Below the pieces are notes generated by a model, which searched no databases, was not told the DNA's origin, and saw nothing but the letters and a program-made list of their open reading frames with translations. From the NCBI GenBank assembly GCA_002424305.1, contig DIQZ01000035.1:24729-39448 (forward strand): a DNA stretch of 14,720 nucleotides, in the 5' to 3' direction. This DNA comes from Firmicutes bacterium UBA5449 (GTDB lineage: Bacteria; Bacillota; SHA-98; UBA4971). This document shows, in pieces, positions 6,282-13,880 of this stretch (position 1 is its first letter; each line of letters begins with the position of its first letter). A program made the translations under genes and the position numbers.

Positions 6282-7924
6282 GTTGACCCCCTCTTCCCAG
6301 GGCTGCCGGAAATCTTGTTTTCTTGAGGCTTCGGTGCCCTTGGCATAAGGCCTCTGGACTGTCTCCTAAGGTCACTCTTTCCTGTAAACTCCGGACGAGT
6401 ATCCATTGCCCACCATGGAAGTCTAATAAGGGTATCTTTCAGATCAGATGCAACAACCGGCGCAATAGGTTCTAAGAACGGAACACCGAATGAGCGAAGC
6501 GAAGATAGATGAATTGCTACGACTGAAAACCCAAATACAACTCCAAACAAACCAAGTGTGCCTGCAAGAAGAATTATGGGAAAGCGAAGCAACCTTACAG
6601 CAATGGAAAGGCTGAAGATAGGGGTAACAAATGATGCAATTGCAGTCAAGGCAACGACTATTATCATTGCAGATGAGACCAAACCTGCACGAACCGCGGC
6701 TTCCCCCAGGATTAGAACGCCTACTATACTAATGGCAGGTCCGTAGATCTTAGGCAATCTAACCGCAGCTTCTCGTAATATCTCGAAGGACAGTTCCATG
6801 AGAAGAGCTTCAAATATGGCAGGGAAAGGAACACCTTCGCGCTGAGCTGCTATGGCAAGAACCAAGGGGGTAGGAAGCATCTCCTGGTGAAATGTGGTGA
6901 CTGCCACGTACAATGCCGGAAGCAAGAGTGCAATAAAAAATGACGCATACCTGAGAAGTCTCACCGCAGATGCGATAAAGAAACGCTCGTAATAATCCTC
7001 AGGCGAAGTAAGAAACAGCAAGAATGTGACCGGAGCAATAAGGACAAAAGGTGTGCCGTCTGTAAGTATTGCAATCCTTCCTTCAAAGAGTGCGCCAGTT
7101 ACTCTGTCAGGCCGTTCTGTGCGAAGAATGGTGGGAAACGGCGAAAAAGGTGCATCCTCAAGGTATTCCTCCAGCTGTCCACTTTCCTGGATGCTGTCTA
7201 TGTCAATCCTTGTAATCCTATCCCTGGCCTCTTGGACAACTTTGTCGTTGGCTATACCTTTGATGTAAGCAATTGCCACTTGAGTACGACTGACCCTTCC
7301 AACAGTGAACTCCTCGATCCAAAAACTCGGATCCTTGATCCGCCTTCTGAGCAAGCTCGTATTGATCCGTAAGACCTCACTAAACCCTTCCCTTGGCCCA
7401 CGAATAACCACTTCGCTCATGGGCTCCTCAACACTGCGTTTCTCAAACCCGCGCACATCACAAACGAACGCCACAGAGCTTCCGTCCAAGATTATCCCGC
7501 ACTTGCCTCCGGCTATTGAGTGAAACAAATCGGCTATATCGGAAACCTGCTTTACGTCTGAGAGTAAGATTAGCCGGTTTTTCAGCATATCTTGAACTTG
7601 AGCTGAAGACAACCGTTCCGGTTCGAGGAGCTCAGAAGTCACCCCTATGGGCTTGATAATTGCCTCACTGACAAGAGCTGTATCAACCATTCCATCGATA
7701 TGAACTACCAATACAGCTATACCCGGACTTATCCCGAATCTCACCTCGCGAATAATTAGGTCACAACTGTTACCAAAGGCATCCCTAATGAAAGCTTCGT
7801 TTTCTCGGAGCTTTCTGCTGAGAAGCGTTTGGGGTGAACTTGGGCAGGCTCCCAGAGCTCGACTATCCTTCCTTTGCCTCGACAGCAAGCGCTTTAATGC
7901 TTTCGACAAAATACCCAAAGCCAC
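6278..7924 (-). CDS. gerAA: GerA family spore germination protein
   Basis: The A subunit of a germinant receptor, 548 aa, in the spore inner membrane. The soluble N-terminal region (about 35-300) carries the family signatures EPMSEVVIRGPREGFSE (167-183), RINTSLLRRRIKDP (186-199), VAIAYIKGIAN (216-226) and LEEYLEDAPFSPFPTILRTE (251-270). The C-terminal half has hydrophobic segments at about 293-306, 325-342, 394-415, 417-435 and 448-472, and ends in a basic, proline-rich tail. The start is GTG, 10 nt from AGGGGG at 7935-7940; an ATG just upstream is out of frame. It is the first gene of gerAA-gerAB-gerAC-D. Such operons are normally transcribed in the forespore by sigma-G, but I could not find a convincing sigma-G promoter in the gap upstream. 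Confidence 0.97.
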   Translation of the reverse strand: MALGILSKALKRLLSRQRKDSRALGACPSSPQTLLSRKLRENEAFIRDAFGNSCDLIIREVRFGISPGIAVLVVHIDGMVDTALVSEAIIKPIGVTSELLEPERLSSAQVQDMLKNRLILLSDVKQVSDIADLFHSIAGGKCGIILDGSSVAFVCDVRGFEKRSVEEPMSEVVIRGPREGFSEVLRINTSLLRRRIKDPSFWIEEFTVGRVSRTQVAIAYIKGIANDKVVQEARDRITRIDIDSIQESGQLEEYLEDAPFSPFPTILRTERPDRVTGALFEGRIAILTDGTPFVLIAPVTFLLFLTSPEDYYERFFIASAVRLLRYASFFIALLLPALYVAVTTFHQEMLPTPLVLAIAAQREGVPFPAIFEALLMELSFEILREAAVRLPKIYGPAISIVGVLILGEAAVRAGLVSSAMIIVVALTAIASFVTPIFSLSIAVRLLRFPIILLAGTLGLFGVVFGFSVVAIHLSSLRSFGVPFLEPIAPVVASDLKDTLIRLPWWAMDTRPEFTGKSDLRRQSRGLMPRAPKPQENKISGSPGKRGST

Positions 7925-8116
7925 GTTTTGTCATCCCCCTAAAGCTTGCCTCAAGAATCACGACTGGCTAAGTCTGACTCGAGGTATCTCTCCGGGATTT
8001 CCATGGGTATTGTTGCCTCCTATGGGAGATCCTATCCCCATAGCAATTTTGCGCTCATTTCCCTCCGGAATGCGCCTACCAATTTGCTGTTGAAATAGCT
8101 CTGTCAGGGAAGAGAA
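7925..8116. other. Gene-less gap between hfq and the germination operon
   Basis: About 190 bases with no gene I can support. On the minus strand it holds a hairpin (see 8020-8043), a GGAGGG and an AGGAGG motif, and a 17-codon open frame (7951-8004) with AGGAGG 11 bases upstream of its ATG. The frame of hfq also stays open for 52 codons past the hfq stop. It probably contains the promoter of the germination operon, but no sigma-A or sigma-G boxes stand out. Confidence 0.5.
8020..8043. repeat. 7-bp hairpin in the hfq-gerAA gap
   Basis: CTATGGG at 8020-8026 and CCCATAG at 8037-8043 form a perfect 7-bp stem with a 10-nt loop. On the minus strand no T-run follows (AGGAGG follows instead), so it is not a canonical terminator for hfq. 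On the plus strand a weak CAATTTT follows, but no plus-strand gene needs terminating. Possible roles are an RNA processing or attenuation element, or a protein-binding dyad. Confidence 0.45.
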
Positions 8117-8365
8117 TTATCCGGATTCGGCATTCTCGCTCTTATCTCTTGTGGGAATGAAATTCACTGAGCGTGAAGGAGTTATCGTGGATATTGCATG
8201 CTTGTAGATGAGGTCTTGCCGAGTACCGTCGCTGACAACTATAGTGAAGTTGTCAAACCCCGTAATTACTCCTTTTATCTGGTAACCGTTGAGTAGGTAG
8301 ACTGTAACTGCAATATTCTGGGAACAAAGAAGCTCGAGGAATCTGTCCTGAAGATTTTGAGTCAT
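8117..8365 (-). CDS. hfq: RNA chaperone Hfq
   Basis: A hexameric Sm-like RNA chaperone that helps small RNAs pair with mRNAs. It is 82 aa with the start chosen here. Seen: the N-terminal NLQDRFL; the Sm1 region NIAVTVYLLNGYQIKGVITG and GFDNFTIVV; and the Sm2 signature YKHAIS (54-59). The C-terminal tail is short and polar (TRDKSENAESG), as usual in Gram-positives. Two ATG codons are possible. The one at 8380 (87 aa, MGVNK added) has no good Shine-Dalgarno, whereas the one at 8365 lies 8 nt after GGGAG (8374-8378), so it is preferred. It follows miaA by about 20 nt, the classical miaA-hfq pairing, and closes the repair and tRNA-modification cluster. Confidence 0.97.
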   Translation of the reverse strand: MTQNLQDRFLELLCSQNIAVTVYLLNGYQIKGVITGFDNFTIVVSDGTRQDLIYKHAISTITPSRSVNFIPTRDKSENAESG

Positions 8366-8386
8366 CTTATTCACTCCCATTACTTT

Positions 8387-9385
8387 CTACATTGCGGCCA
8401 TTTTGCCTTTTATCAGAGCCAACACGCATCTTGCAGCTTCTTCTTTCGATTCCAAAGCTCCTACATCTAACCACTCCACACGTGGATCAGCTCTGAACCA
8501 AATAAGCTGTCGTTTTGCGTACCTCCTTGTATCCCTCTTGATAAGTTCCACCGCCTCCTCAAGCGAGCATTCACCTTTGAGGTACCGGACAGTCTCCTTG
8601 TATCCCAGGGCTTGCCCGGAAGTCAATGTTCTACTGTAGCCATGCTCCAGAAGTTGCCTTGTCTCTTCTACCAGCCCCATTTTAATCATTTTGTCGCACC
8701 TATGCTCTATCCTCTCGTACAACGATGCTCTTTCACGGACCAAGCCGATCATTACCAGCCTGTCAAAACGTGCTCTCTTCCTTCGTCGCCCCTCCCGCCA
8801 CATGTCTGAGATAGGGCGACCTGTAGTGACATACACCTCGAGCGCTCTGATGACTCGTCTTTTGTCATTGGGATGAATCTTTCGGGCAGCTTGAGGATCC
8901 ACCACTTCAAGCCTGGCATGAAGTGCGTCCGGCCCCTTTTCCTTAGCTTCCTCTTCCAAAGATTCTCTTACCTCGGGTGATGCGCCTTCCCAGGGAAACA
9001 GAAACCCGTCAACTATTGCCTTGATATAAAGACCCGTCCCGCCCACCAGAATAGGGATGCGGTGTCGCGAGGTTATGTCTGAAATCGCAGCTTCAGCCAA
9101 TTCTTGAAATATGGCAACATTAAAATCTTCATCCGGAGTTACAACGTCTATGAGATGATGAGGTACAGTCTCCCGCTCACTGAGGCTTGGCTTCGCAGTC
9201 CCAATATCCATATACTTATATACTTGCATGGAATCACATGACACTATCTCACCGCAAAGCTCCTCTGCAACCTTGATAGAGATATCTGTTTTCCCTACTG
9301 CGGTAGGACCTGTGATTACCACAAGCCAGTCCGGCGCCTGAGAATTCTTTACCTGATTCACTGAGTCATTCACAGAACCTAACAC
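8387..9385 (-). CDS. miaA: tRNA dimethylallyltransferase
   Basis: Transfers a dimethylallyl group from dimethylallyl diphosphate to N6 of adenosine 37 in tRNAs reading codons that start with U, giving i6A37. It is 332 aa. Seen: P-loop GPTAVGKT (26-33), DSMQVYKYMDIGTAKP (51-66) with the catalytic-region aspartate, GGTGLYIKA (115-123), NDKRRVIRALEV (173-184), SGQALGYKE (256-264) and KRDTRRYAKRQLIWFR (283-298). The start is GTG by the open frame. Two further GTG codons follow within nine residues and the Shine-Dalgarno evidence is unclear, so the first residues are uncertain; most homologs begin only a few residues before the P-loop strand. The gene starts 20 nt after mutL. Its product is the substrate of MiaB, encoded upstream in the same cluster. 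Confidence 0.98.
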   Translation of the reverse strand: MLGSVNDSVNQVKNSQAPDWLVVITGPTAVGKTDISIKVAEELCGEIVSCDSMQVYKYMDIGTAKPSLSERETVPHHLIDVVTPDEDFNVAIFQELAEAAISDITSRHRIPILVGGTGLYIKAIVDGFLFPWEGASPEVRESLEEEAKEKGPDALHARLEVVDPQAARKIHPNDKRRVIRALEVYVTTGRPISDMWREGRRRKRARFDRLVMIGLVRERASLYERIEHRCDKMIKMGLVEETRQLLEHGYSRTLTSGQALGYKETVRYLKGECSLEEAVELIKRDTRRYAKRQLIWFRADPRVEWLDVGALESKEEAARCVLALIKGKMAAM

Positions 9386-9405
9386 ATCCTTCGGCTACTT
9401 CCTTG

Positions 9406-11232
9406 TTACTTTCTCCTAAAGCTTCGCTCCAGCTCGTCCCGGCTTATCCTGAGGAGAGTCGGACGCCCGTGAGGACATGAATAGGGATCCTCAGCACGCG
9501 TAAGATCCAGGAGAAGCTCTTCAACTTCCTTAGGATCCAGCCGATCCCTTGCCTTGACAACAGCCTTGCACGCAAGTTCAGCTGCAACGCGTCCCAATAG
9601 ATCTTTGATCCTGTCTGTCGCCTTGATGCTGTCCACACCGGAAGATACTTCCTCAGCCAACAGCTCAATTGCAGAAGATACAGCGCCAATTGGATCAGTG
9701 CCGCCATATGCAGTGAGAGCGGAAGGAACGCCCCTAAGAAGCAAGGACGATACACCGAACTCCTCAAGTATTATGCCAATTCCGGCAAGTTCAGAAAGGT
9801 ACGGCGTAACTTCCTGAACCACACCTGGAGTAAGTTCCAAAGGCTGCGGAATCAGCGTTTGCGTATTCACATGAACACCTTCAGTCAATGCCCGAAGGAT
9901 CTCCTCATATATGATACGCTCGTGGGCAGCGTGCTGGTCAATAATCACCAGATCCTCGCCGTCTTCAGCCAGGATATATGTATCTTGAAAGATTCCGATT
10001 GGCCTAAACCTGCTGTAGCCGGTTTCAGTTTGCCACTGGGTGGAATGTTGGGTGTACGAGTCTTGAATCATTCCGGCGTTCGAAAGGCCCATGCCTGATG
10101 AGCCAGTACTTAGCCTGCAGATGCCAAGCATACCATCACCGTGCGGCATGCCCATGCGTTGCGTACGATCTTGCACATCAGCTTCAAGACCGCTGTCTCC
10201 CGAACCAAGCTTCCACCCAAGATCAGGTGCAGCGCCCACCGATCTCAGCGCAGACGAGGTGGCCTGTGCCACGAGCCTGAAAATATCGTGATTTTTCGAA
10301 AATCTAACTTCCCTTTTTGCAGGATGAACATTCACATCGCAAGATGCAGGATTAGTTAGCATCCACAGAAACACCGCAGGATAGCGCCGATTGGGCAGTC
10401 TCCTCCCATAGACATTTTCGATGGTCCTCATTAGGGCAGGAACAATACAAGGCCTGCCGTTAACAAACACATGTTGCATATCACGTCTTGTTCTGGAAAC
10501 ATCAGGAGGAGTGATAAACCCTTCAATACGAGTATCTTGGGAACCTGCAGCAATAGGTAGCAACCCTTTCACAATCTCACTGCCATAGACTGAGGCGATA
10601 GTATTGCGCCGGTCTCCCTGTCCCTGAGACACCAAGACTACCTTTCCGTCGCATATGAGACGGAATCTCACATCCGGTTGACCTAAGGCGAGCCTCCCTA
10701 TGGCATCGCGTATGTGTCCGGCTTCTGTAGAAGGGCTTTTCTGAAACTTACGCCTGGCGGGAGTGTTATAAAACAAATCCCGGATCACAACAGTGGATCC
10801 GACCTGTGCAGGATGATTCTCCCGGGTAGTATGAACACCGCCTTCAAACACTATTCGAGTCCCGACCGGGTCCTGCTTTCGACGGGTGATGACTTCTACC
10901 CGAGATACCGCAGCTATACTCGGGAGCGCCTCCCCGCGGAAGCCCATGCTGAGGACATTTGGAAGATCATCTGCCGTCCTTATCTTGCTCGTAGCGTGCC
11001 GCATGAAAGCAAGCCGCACATCATGACGACTCATTCCCTGCCCATTGTCAGACACCTTAATAAATGTCCCGGGCGGTCCTTGAGTTTCAACAACAATATC
11101 CGATGCCCCGGCATCAATGGCGTTTTCGATAAGCTCCTTCACCACTGACGCAGGCCTCTCCACAACCTCACCTGCAGCTATCCTGTTGATCGTATCTTCG
11201 TTTAGGATTGCTATGGTTTCATCTACACTCAC
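9406..11232 (-). CDS. mutL: DNA mismatch repair protein MutL (endonuclease type)
   Basis: Mismatch repair ATPase and matchmaker, 608 aa, recruited by MutS. The N-terminal GHKL ATPase domain shows KELIENAIDAGAS (32-44, with E33 and N37 as catalytic base and metal ligand by family analogy), DNGQGM (62-67), ATSKI (80-84) and GFRGEAL (97-103); the transducer domain shows NGRPC and NVHPAKREVRF (301-311). A poorly conserved linker spans about 335-405. The C-terminal domain has the metal-binding endonuclease motif DQHA(x)2E(x)4E at D432-E443, ACKAVVKA (554-561) and CPHGRP (586-591). This is therefore a nicking MutL for a MutH-less, methyl-independent system. Start GTG, GTGA overlap with mutS. Confidence 0.99.
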   Translation of the reverse strand: MSVDETIAILNEDTINRIAAGEVVERPASVVKELIENAIDAGASDIVVETQGPPGTFIKVSDNGQGMSRHDVRLAFMRHATSKIRTADDLPNVLSMGFRGEALPSIAAVSRVEVITRRKQDPVGTRIVFEGGVHTTRENHPAQVGSTVVIRDLFYNTPARRKFQKSPSTEAGHIRDAIGRLALGQPDVRFRLICDGKVVLVSQGQGDRRNTIASVYGSEIVKGLLPIAAGSQDTRIEGFITPPDVSRTRRDMQHVFVNGRPCIVPALMRTIENVYGRRLPNRRYPAVFLWMLTNPASCDVNVHPAKREVRFSKNHDIFRLVAQATSSALRSVGAAPDLGWKLGSGDSGLEADVQDRTQRMGMPHGDGMLGICRLSTGSSGMGLSNAGMIQDSYTQHSTQWQTETGYSRFRPIGIFQDTYILAEDGEDLVIIDQHAAHERIIYEEILRALTEGVHVNTQTLIPQPLELTPGVVQEVTPYLSELAGIGIILEEFGVSSLLLRGVPSALTAYGGTDPIGAVSSAIELLAEEVSSGVDSIKATDRIKDLLGRVAAELACKAVVKARDRLDPKEVEELLLDLTRAEDPYSCPHGRPTLLRISRDELERSFRRK

Positions 11233-13880
11233 AGATTCTCTTTCCCCTCAATCCTTGATTTGAGCTCTGCAAGCCTGGTAAGTGCCTCAAGAGGTGTCAT
11301 AGAATCAATGTCCATTTCTCTTATGTCTTCTGCAATCTTCTGACCTACTGAAGCTGAAGCAGTGACATTTGCGTTGGAATCAATATCAACACAGACATCC
11401 TGCGGTAAATCTTCAGCCACATCCATAAGCACAGAAAGGAGACTCATCTGCTGCGGCCTTGAAGGGCTTCGCCTCTCAAGTTCTTTGAGGATAGCATCTG
11501 CCCTCCTTACTAAGTCTCGTGGCATACCTGCCATCCGCGCCACATTAATCCCGTAACTTTTATCGCACCCTCCGGGTCGCAGAGTGTAGAGGAATACCAC
11601 CTCTCCCTCGCGTTCCTCGGCTTCTACTCGAAAATTCCTCACCCTATCCAGCTTGTCCTCGAGTGCAGCAAGCTCATGGAAATGAGTAGTGAAGATGGTT
11701 TTCGCGCCTATCTTGTCGTGGATATGCTCAATTACTGCCTGGGCTATGGCCATTCCATCGTAAGTGCTTGTTCCGCGGCCAAGTTCGTCAATGAATATTA
11801 AGGTCCTTGACGTGGCCTGTGACAGTATTGCAGAAGTCTCAAGAAGCTCCACCATAAATGTGGATTTACCGGAGGCTATCTCTTCAGATGACCCGGCTCG
11901 CACTGCGATTCTGTCTGTCAGCGGAATCACCGCAGACTTCGCAGGAACAAAGCTCCCCATATGCGCCATAAGGGCAATGAGAAGCGCTGTTTTCCCAAGT
12001 GTACTCTTACCTGACATGTTCGGGCCGGTAAGGACCATTATTTGACATGATTCAGAATCCAGCGAAATGTCATTTGGGATAAATACACCGATTGGTACAG
12101 TCGTCTCCACAACCGGATGACGTCCGCCGATTATCTTAAGCTCATGACCCTCATGAATCACAGGACGCACATATCCGCATATTGCGGCCACATCTGCAAG
12201 CGACGCAAATACGTCTGCCTCTGCTATCGCCTCGGCTACCTGCTGTATTCGAGGAATTTCACACGCAGCCTTTTCCCTGACTTCACAGAATAGCTCGTAT
12301 TCCAAAGAAGCCATACGCTCATTGGCTTTGAGAATGATGGCCTCATGTTCTTTTAACTCAGCGGTGATAAATCGCTCTGCTCCGGAAAGAGTCTGCTTTC
12401 TCGTCCAATCTTCAGGGACAAGGTGTAAGTTTGGACGGGTAACTTCAAGATAGTACCCGAACACCTGGTTATATCCGACCTTCAGCGACTTTATGCCTGT
12501 CCTCTCTTTTTCCGCAGCCTCCAGAGAAGCCAGAAACTCCCTGCTTCTTGCGCTGGTATCCTGGATTCTATCAAGTTCGTCATTATATCCTTTTCGGATT
12601 ATCCCACCCTCAGTCAGAATAGGCGGCGGATCATCCACAATCGCGCTACATATGAGCTCCTTCAAGGCGCCAAGGTCTACCACATTCGAAGCCAGCTCCT
12701 GCATGGCACAGGTTTCTGTCTCACGCAGAATCTGTCGTAATTCGGGCAAGACAGCAAGGGATTCAGCCAAAGCCACCAGATCCCTGGCATTTGCACCTCC
12801 TGTGCCAATGCGAGTCGCAAGTCTCTCCAGGTCGCGAACCTTGGCTAGCACCCGCCTGATGTCATCCCGGGTAATAACATCACTGACCAGCTCTTCAACT
12901 GCATCAAGTCTCCTGTTGACTTCAGTTATGCTTTGTGAAGGGCGGTCCATCCACTTCCTGAGCAGTCTTCCACCCATTGATGTGACTGTGCGATCCATCA
13001 CCCTCAAGAGGGTATGTTCCTTCCCACGCTGTGTAGGTCGGATAGGATCCACAAGTTCAAGACTACGGCGGGTTTCAGGATCCACGGCTACAGCATCATC
13101 AACGGAATAAGGTTGAATCTGGTTGATATAAGAGAGCGACGTCATCTGCGTCTTGGATACATAAAGAAGTATGACCCCTGCAGCTTGCATCCCAATGGGA
13201 TACTCCATGCAACCTGAACCTTCAAGACCAAGTGCTCCAAAGTGGTCAATCAAAGCCTTCTTGGCTGACTCATCATCGTCTACGTGAGTTGTGGCAAGTC
13301 CCTCCACAGACTGCAGCTTAGCTACAAGACCGGGATTATCCGCAATGCGGGATGTGACAAGACATTCTTTAGCACCCAAACTGCTTATCTCAGCAAGGAT
13401 TGAATCTTCAGCATGTTCTCCCCCTGCTTCAGTAATAGCAAACTCGCCGGTGGATACGTCAAGCATTGCAAGGCCTATCGCCTTACCCTGAGTTGCCAAG
13501 GCTATCAGATAGTTATTCCTCTTCGCCTCAAGGAATTCAGGCTCCAGGATTGTCCCCGGGGTAATCACGCGAACTACTTCCCGTCTCACAATTTTTCGTC
13601 CGGGGCGAGGAGGCTCCATTTGTTCACATACAGCAACTTTATATCCTGCCTCAATAAGTCGACCTATATATGATCGGGCAGCATGGTGAGGCACCCCACA
13701 CATTGGCATTCTCTTGCCTCGACCTGCCTCCCTGGAAGTCAAAGTTATGTCCAGAACTTCTGAGGCTGTCTCTGCATCCTCATTGAACATCTCATAGAAG
13801 TCACCGAGACGAAACATAAGAATTGCATCAGGATGCTGGGCTTTCATGGCACTGTATTGACGCATCATAGGAGTGGTCAA
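11229..13880 (-). CDS. mutS: DNA mismatch recognition ATPase MutS
   Basis: Recognises mispairs and small loops and starts repair with MutL. It is 883 aa, typical for MutS1. Seen: the N-terminal MMRQY and the mismatch-wedge motif F28-Y29-E30 within GDFYEMF; MPMCGVPHHA (58-67); the core and clamp regions including KVGYNQVFGYYLEVT (467-481); Walker A TGPNMSGKST (618-627); the ELLETSAIL helix; Walker B with IDELGRGTSTYDG (697-709); TTHFHEL (731-737). QMSLL at 811-815 resembles the beta-clamp binding motif. The C-terminal MTPLEALTRLAELK fits the tetramerisation segment. The bases after Walker A read STLGKTALL rather than the more usual STYMRQ-ALI. The start is TTG (TTGA overlap with miaB), supported by GAGGTGA at 13888-13894 (spacer 7); the Met codons at positions 5 and 6 lie farther from it. 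Confidence 0.99.
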   Translation of the reverse strand: MTTPMMRQYSAMKAQHPDAILMFRLGDFYEMFNEDAETASEVLDITLTSREAGRGKRMPMCGVPHHAARSYIGRLIEAGYKVAVCEQMEPPRPGRKIVRREVVRVITPGTILEPEFLEAKRNNYLIALATQGKAIGLAMLDVSTGEFAITEAGGEHAEDSILAEISSLGAKECLVTSRIADNPGLVAKLQSVEGLATTHVDDDESAKKALIDHFGALGLEGSGCMEYPIGMQAAGVILLYVSKTQMTSLSYINQIQPYSVDDAVAVDPETRRSLELVDPIRPTQRGKEHTLLRVMDRTVTSMGGRLLRKWMDRPSQSITEVNRRLDAVEELVSDVITRDDIRRVLAKVRDLERLATRIGTGGANARDLVALAESLAVLPELRQILRETETCAMQELASNVVDLGALKELICSAIVDDPPPILTEGGIIRKGYNDELDRIQDTSARSREFLASLEAAEKERTGIKSLKVGYNQVFGYYLEVTRPNLHLVPEDWTRKQTLSGAERFITAELKEHEAIILKANERMASLEYELFCEVREKAACEIPRIQQVAEAIAEADVFASLADVAAICGYVRPVIHEGHELKIIGGRHPVVETTVPIGVFIPNDISLDSESCQIMVLTGPNMSGKSTLGKTALLIALMAHMGSFVPAKSAVIPLTDRIAVRAGSSEEIASGKSTFMVELLETSAILSQATSRTLIFIDELGRGTSTYDGMAIAQAVIEHIHDKIGAKTIFTTHFHELAALEDKLDRVRNFRVEAEEREGEVVFLYTLRPGGCDKSYGINVARMAGMPRDLVRRADAILKELERRSPSRPQQMSLLSVLMDVAEDLPQDVCVDIDSNANVTASASVGQKIAEDIREMDIDSMTPLEALTRLAELKSRIEGKENL

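Noticed and set aside
7925..8116. Sigma-G promoter for the germination operon
   Set aside because: Expected from biology, but no CATnnTA-like -10 with a suitable -35 at 17-18 nt was found by eye.
8366..8380. Longer Hfq starting at the ATG at 8378-8380
   Set aside because: Lacks a Shine-Dalgarno, while the ATG at 8365 has GGGAG at 8 nt. The longer form remains possible and would add only five residues.
12493..13110. Plus-strand open frame of about 205 codons opposite mutS
   Set aside because: Serine- and arginine-rich shadow of the conserved MutS core with no domain signature.
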